From Methylomicrobium sp. (lineage in GTDB: Bacteria > Pseudomonadota > Gammaproteobacteria > Methylococcales > Methylomonadaceae), in assembly GCA_007135635.1 (NCBI GenBank), contig SLIO01000125.1:1-8171 (forward strand): 8,171 nt of DNA, read 5' to 3'. Below, piece after piece: positions 7,920 to 8,171 of this stretch. The translations under genes and the position numbers were made by a program. The notes beneath the pieces are model-generated. The model made no database searches, was not told where the DNA came from, and saw nothing but the letters and a program-made list of their open reading frames with translations. The stretch's first letter is position 1. Each line of letters begins with the position of its first letter.

Positions 7920-8171
7920 TTGAATACAGATTGGAATAATGGATACAAGTCACGTCATAGACCGATAATCACGGTATTGGACAAAATGATCGTGGCCGAT
8001 TTAACGCGAACGTTAACGGCGGTCCTGTCCGTTATCGTCGTCATCATTGTCAGCCGGCGCTTTATCAGAATATTGGAAAAGGCCATCGAAGGGGCCATTT
8101 CGAACAAAACGTTGCTAAATATTCTAGGTTTAAAAATGATAGAGGCTTCGATTGCCTTTTTGCCGGCCGCA
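7920..8171 (+). CDS. lptF: Lipopolysaccharide export permease LptF (5' part only)
   Basis: LptF is one of the two membrane subunits of the LptB2FG ABC transporter, which extracts lipopolysaccharide from the inner membrane and passes it to LptC/LptA. Only 84 codons are visible before the right edge. The part VLDKMIVADLTRTL (19-32), a hydrophobic segment at about 32-45 and the following SRRFIRILEKAIEG (45-58), NILGLK (67-72) and FLPAA (80-84) follow the first transmembrane helix, the KLVRIL-type motif and the start of the second helix of LptF. The start is chosen as TTG 7920: the frame is open from 7875, TTG is its first usable initiator, and AGGAG sits 8 bases before it. This adds about 15 hydrophilic residues ahead of the conserved part. 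The first ATG (7986) would remove residues that align with the E. coli N-terminus. Divergent placement from pepA matches E. coli; lptG should follow. LptG is the main alternative, but position favours LptF. Confidence 0.88.
   Translation, partial: MNTDWNNGYKSRHRPIITVLDKMIVADLTRTLTAVLSVIVVIIVSRRFIRILEKAIEGAISNKTLLNILGLKMIEASIAFLPAA

Noticed and set aside
7736..7939. Open frame of 67 codons on the + strand between pepA and lptF
   Set aside because: It begins at GTG within the pepA promoter region, has no clear ribosome binding site, resembles no family I know and overlaps the lptF ribosome binding site and start.
7730..7948. Open frame of 72 codons on the minus strand upstream of pepA
   Set aside because: It starts inside lptF coding sequence, covers the pepA promoter and shows no recognisable protein features.
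1..8171. Mobile element, CRISPR array, tRNA or toxin-antitoxin pair
   Set aside because: The window is filled with intact housekeeping and pilus genes; no terminal repeats, spacer arrays, transposase motifs or tRNA-like segments were seen.

Overview
The window looks like ordinary chromosome from a gammaproteobacterium of medium GC content that carries type IV pili. The outer-membrane export gene lptF, the arrangement lptF <- -> pepA-holC-valS (the same as in E. coli) and PilB/PilC of the Pseudomonas type all support this. The N-terminal sequence of LptF resembles what I remember of methanotrophs of the order Methylococcales, but that placement is from memory and has not been tested.

Layout, right to left. 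At the right edge, on the + strand, is the first part of lptF, a membrane subunit of the lipopolysaccharide transporter. It appears to start at a TTG codon with a good ribosome binding site. A 207-base divergent control region separates it from pepA (leucyl aminopeptidase), which heads a minus-strand cluster. holC (DNA polymerase III chi subunit) follows after 11 bases, and valS (valyl-tRNA synthetase) after another 65. Next come 152 non-coding bases with a candidate promoter, then pilB (pilus extension ATPase). pilC (inner-membrane platform protein) follows 2 bases after pilB and runs off the left edge.

How the genes work together. pepA-holC-valS is a housekeeping cluster whose products (peptide turnover, replication clamp loader, tRNA charging) do not share a pathway. 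pilB and pilC are tightly coupled and build the type IV pilus motor. lptF belongs to a separate unit for lipopolysaccharide export, normally followed by lptG.

Every gene reads through without frameshift, and the catalytic motifs I looked for are present. No RNA gene, mobile element, CRISPR array, prophage part or large repeat was seen. The longest stretch without a gene is 207 bases. I found no candidate for a new biological system. The points worth a second look are small: the TTG start of lptF, absence of Shine-Dalgarno sequences at the less tightly coupled genes, a degenerate N-terminal ligand motif in PilB, the placement of pilBC behind valS, and a few short hairpins or palindromes in the gaps.
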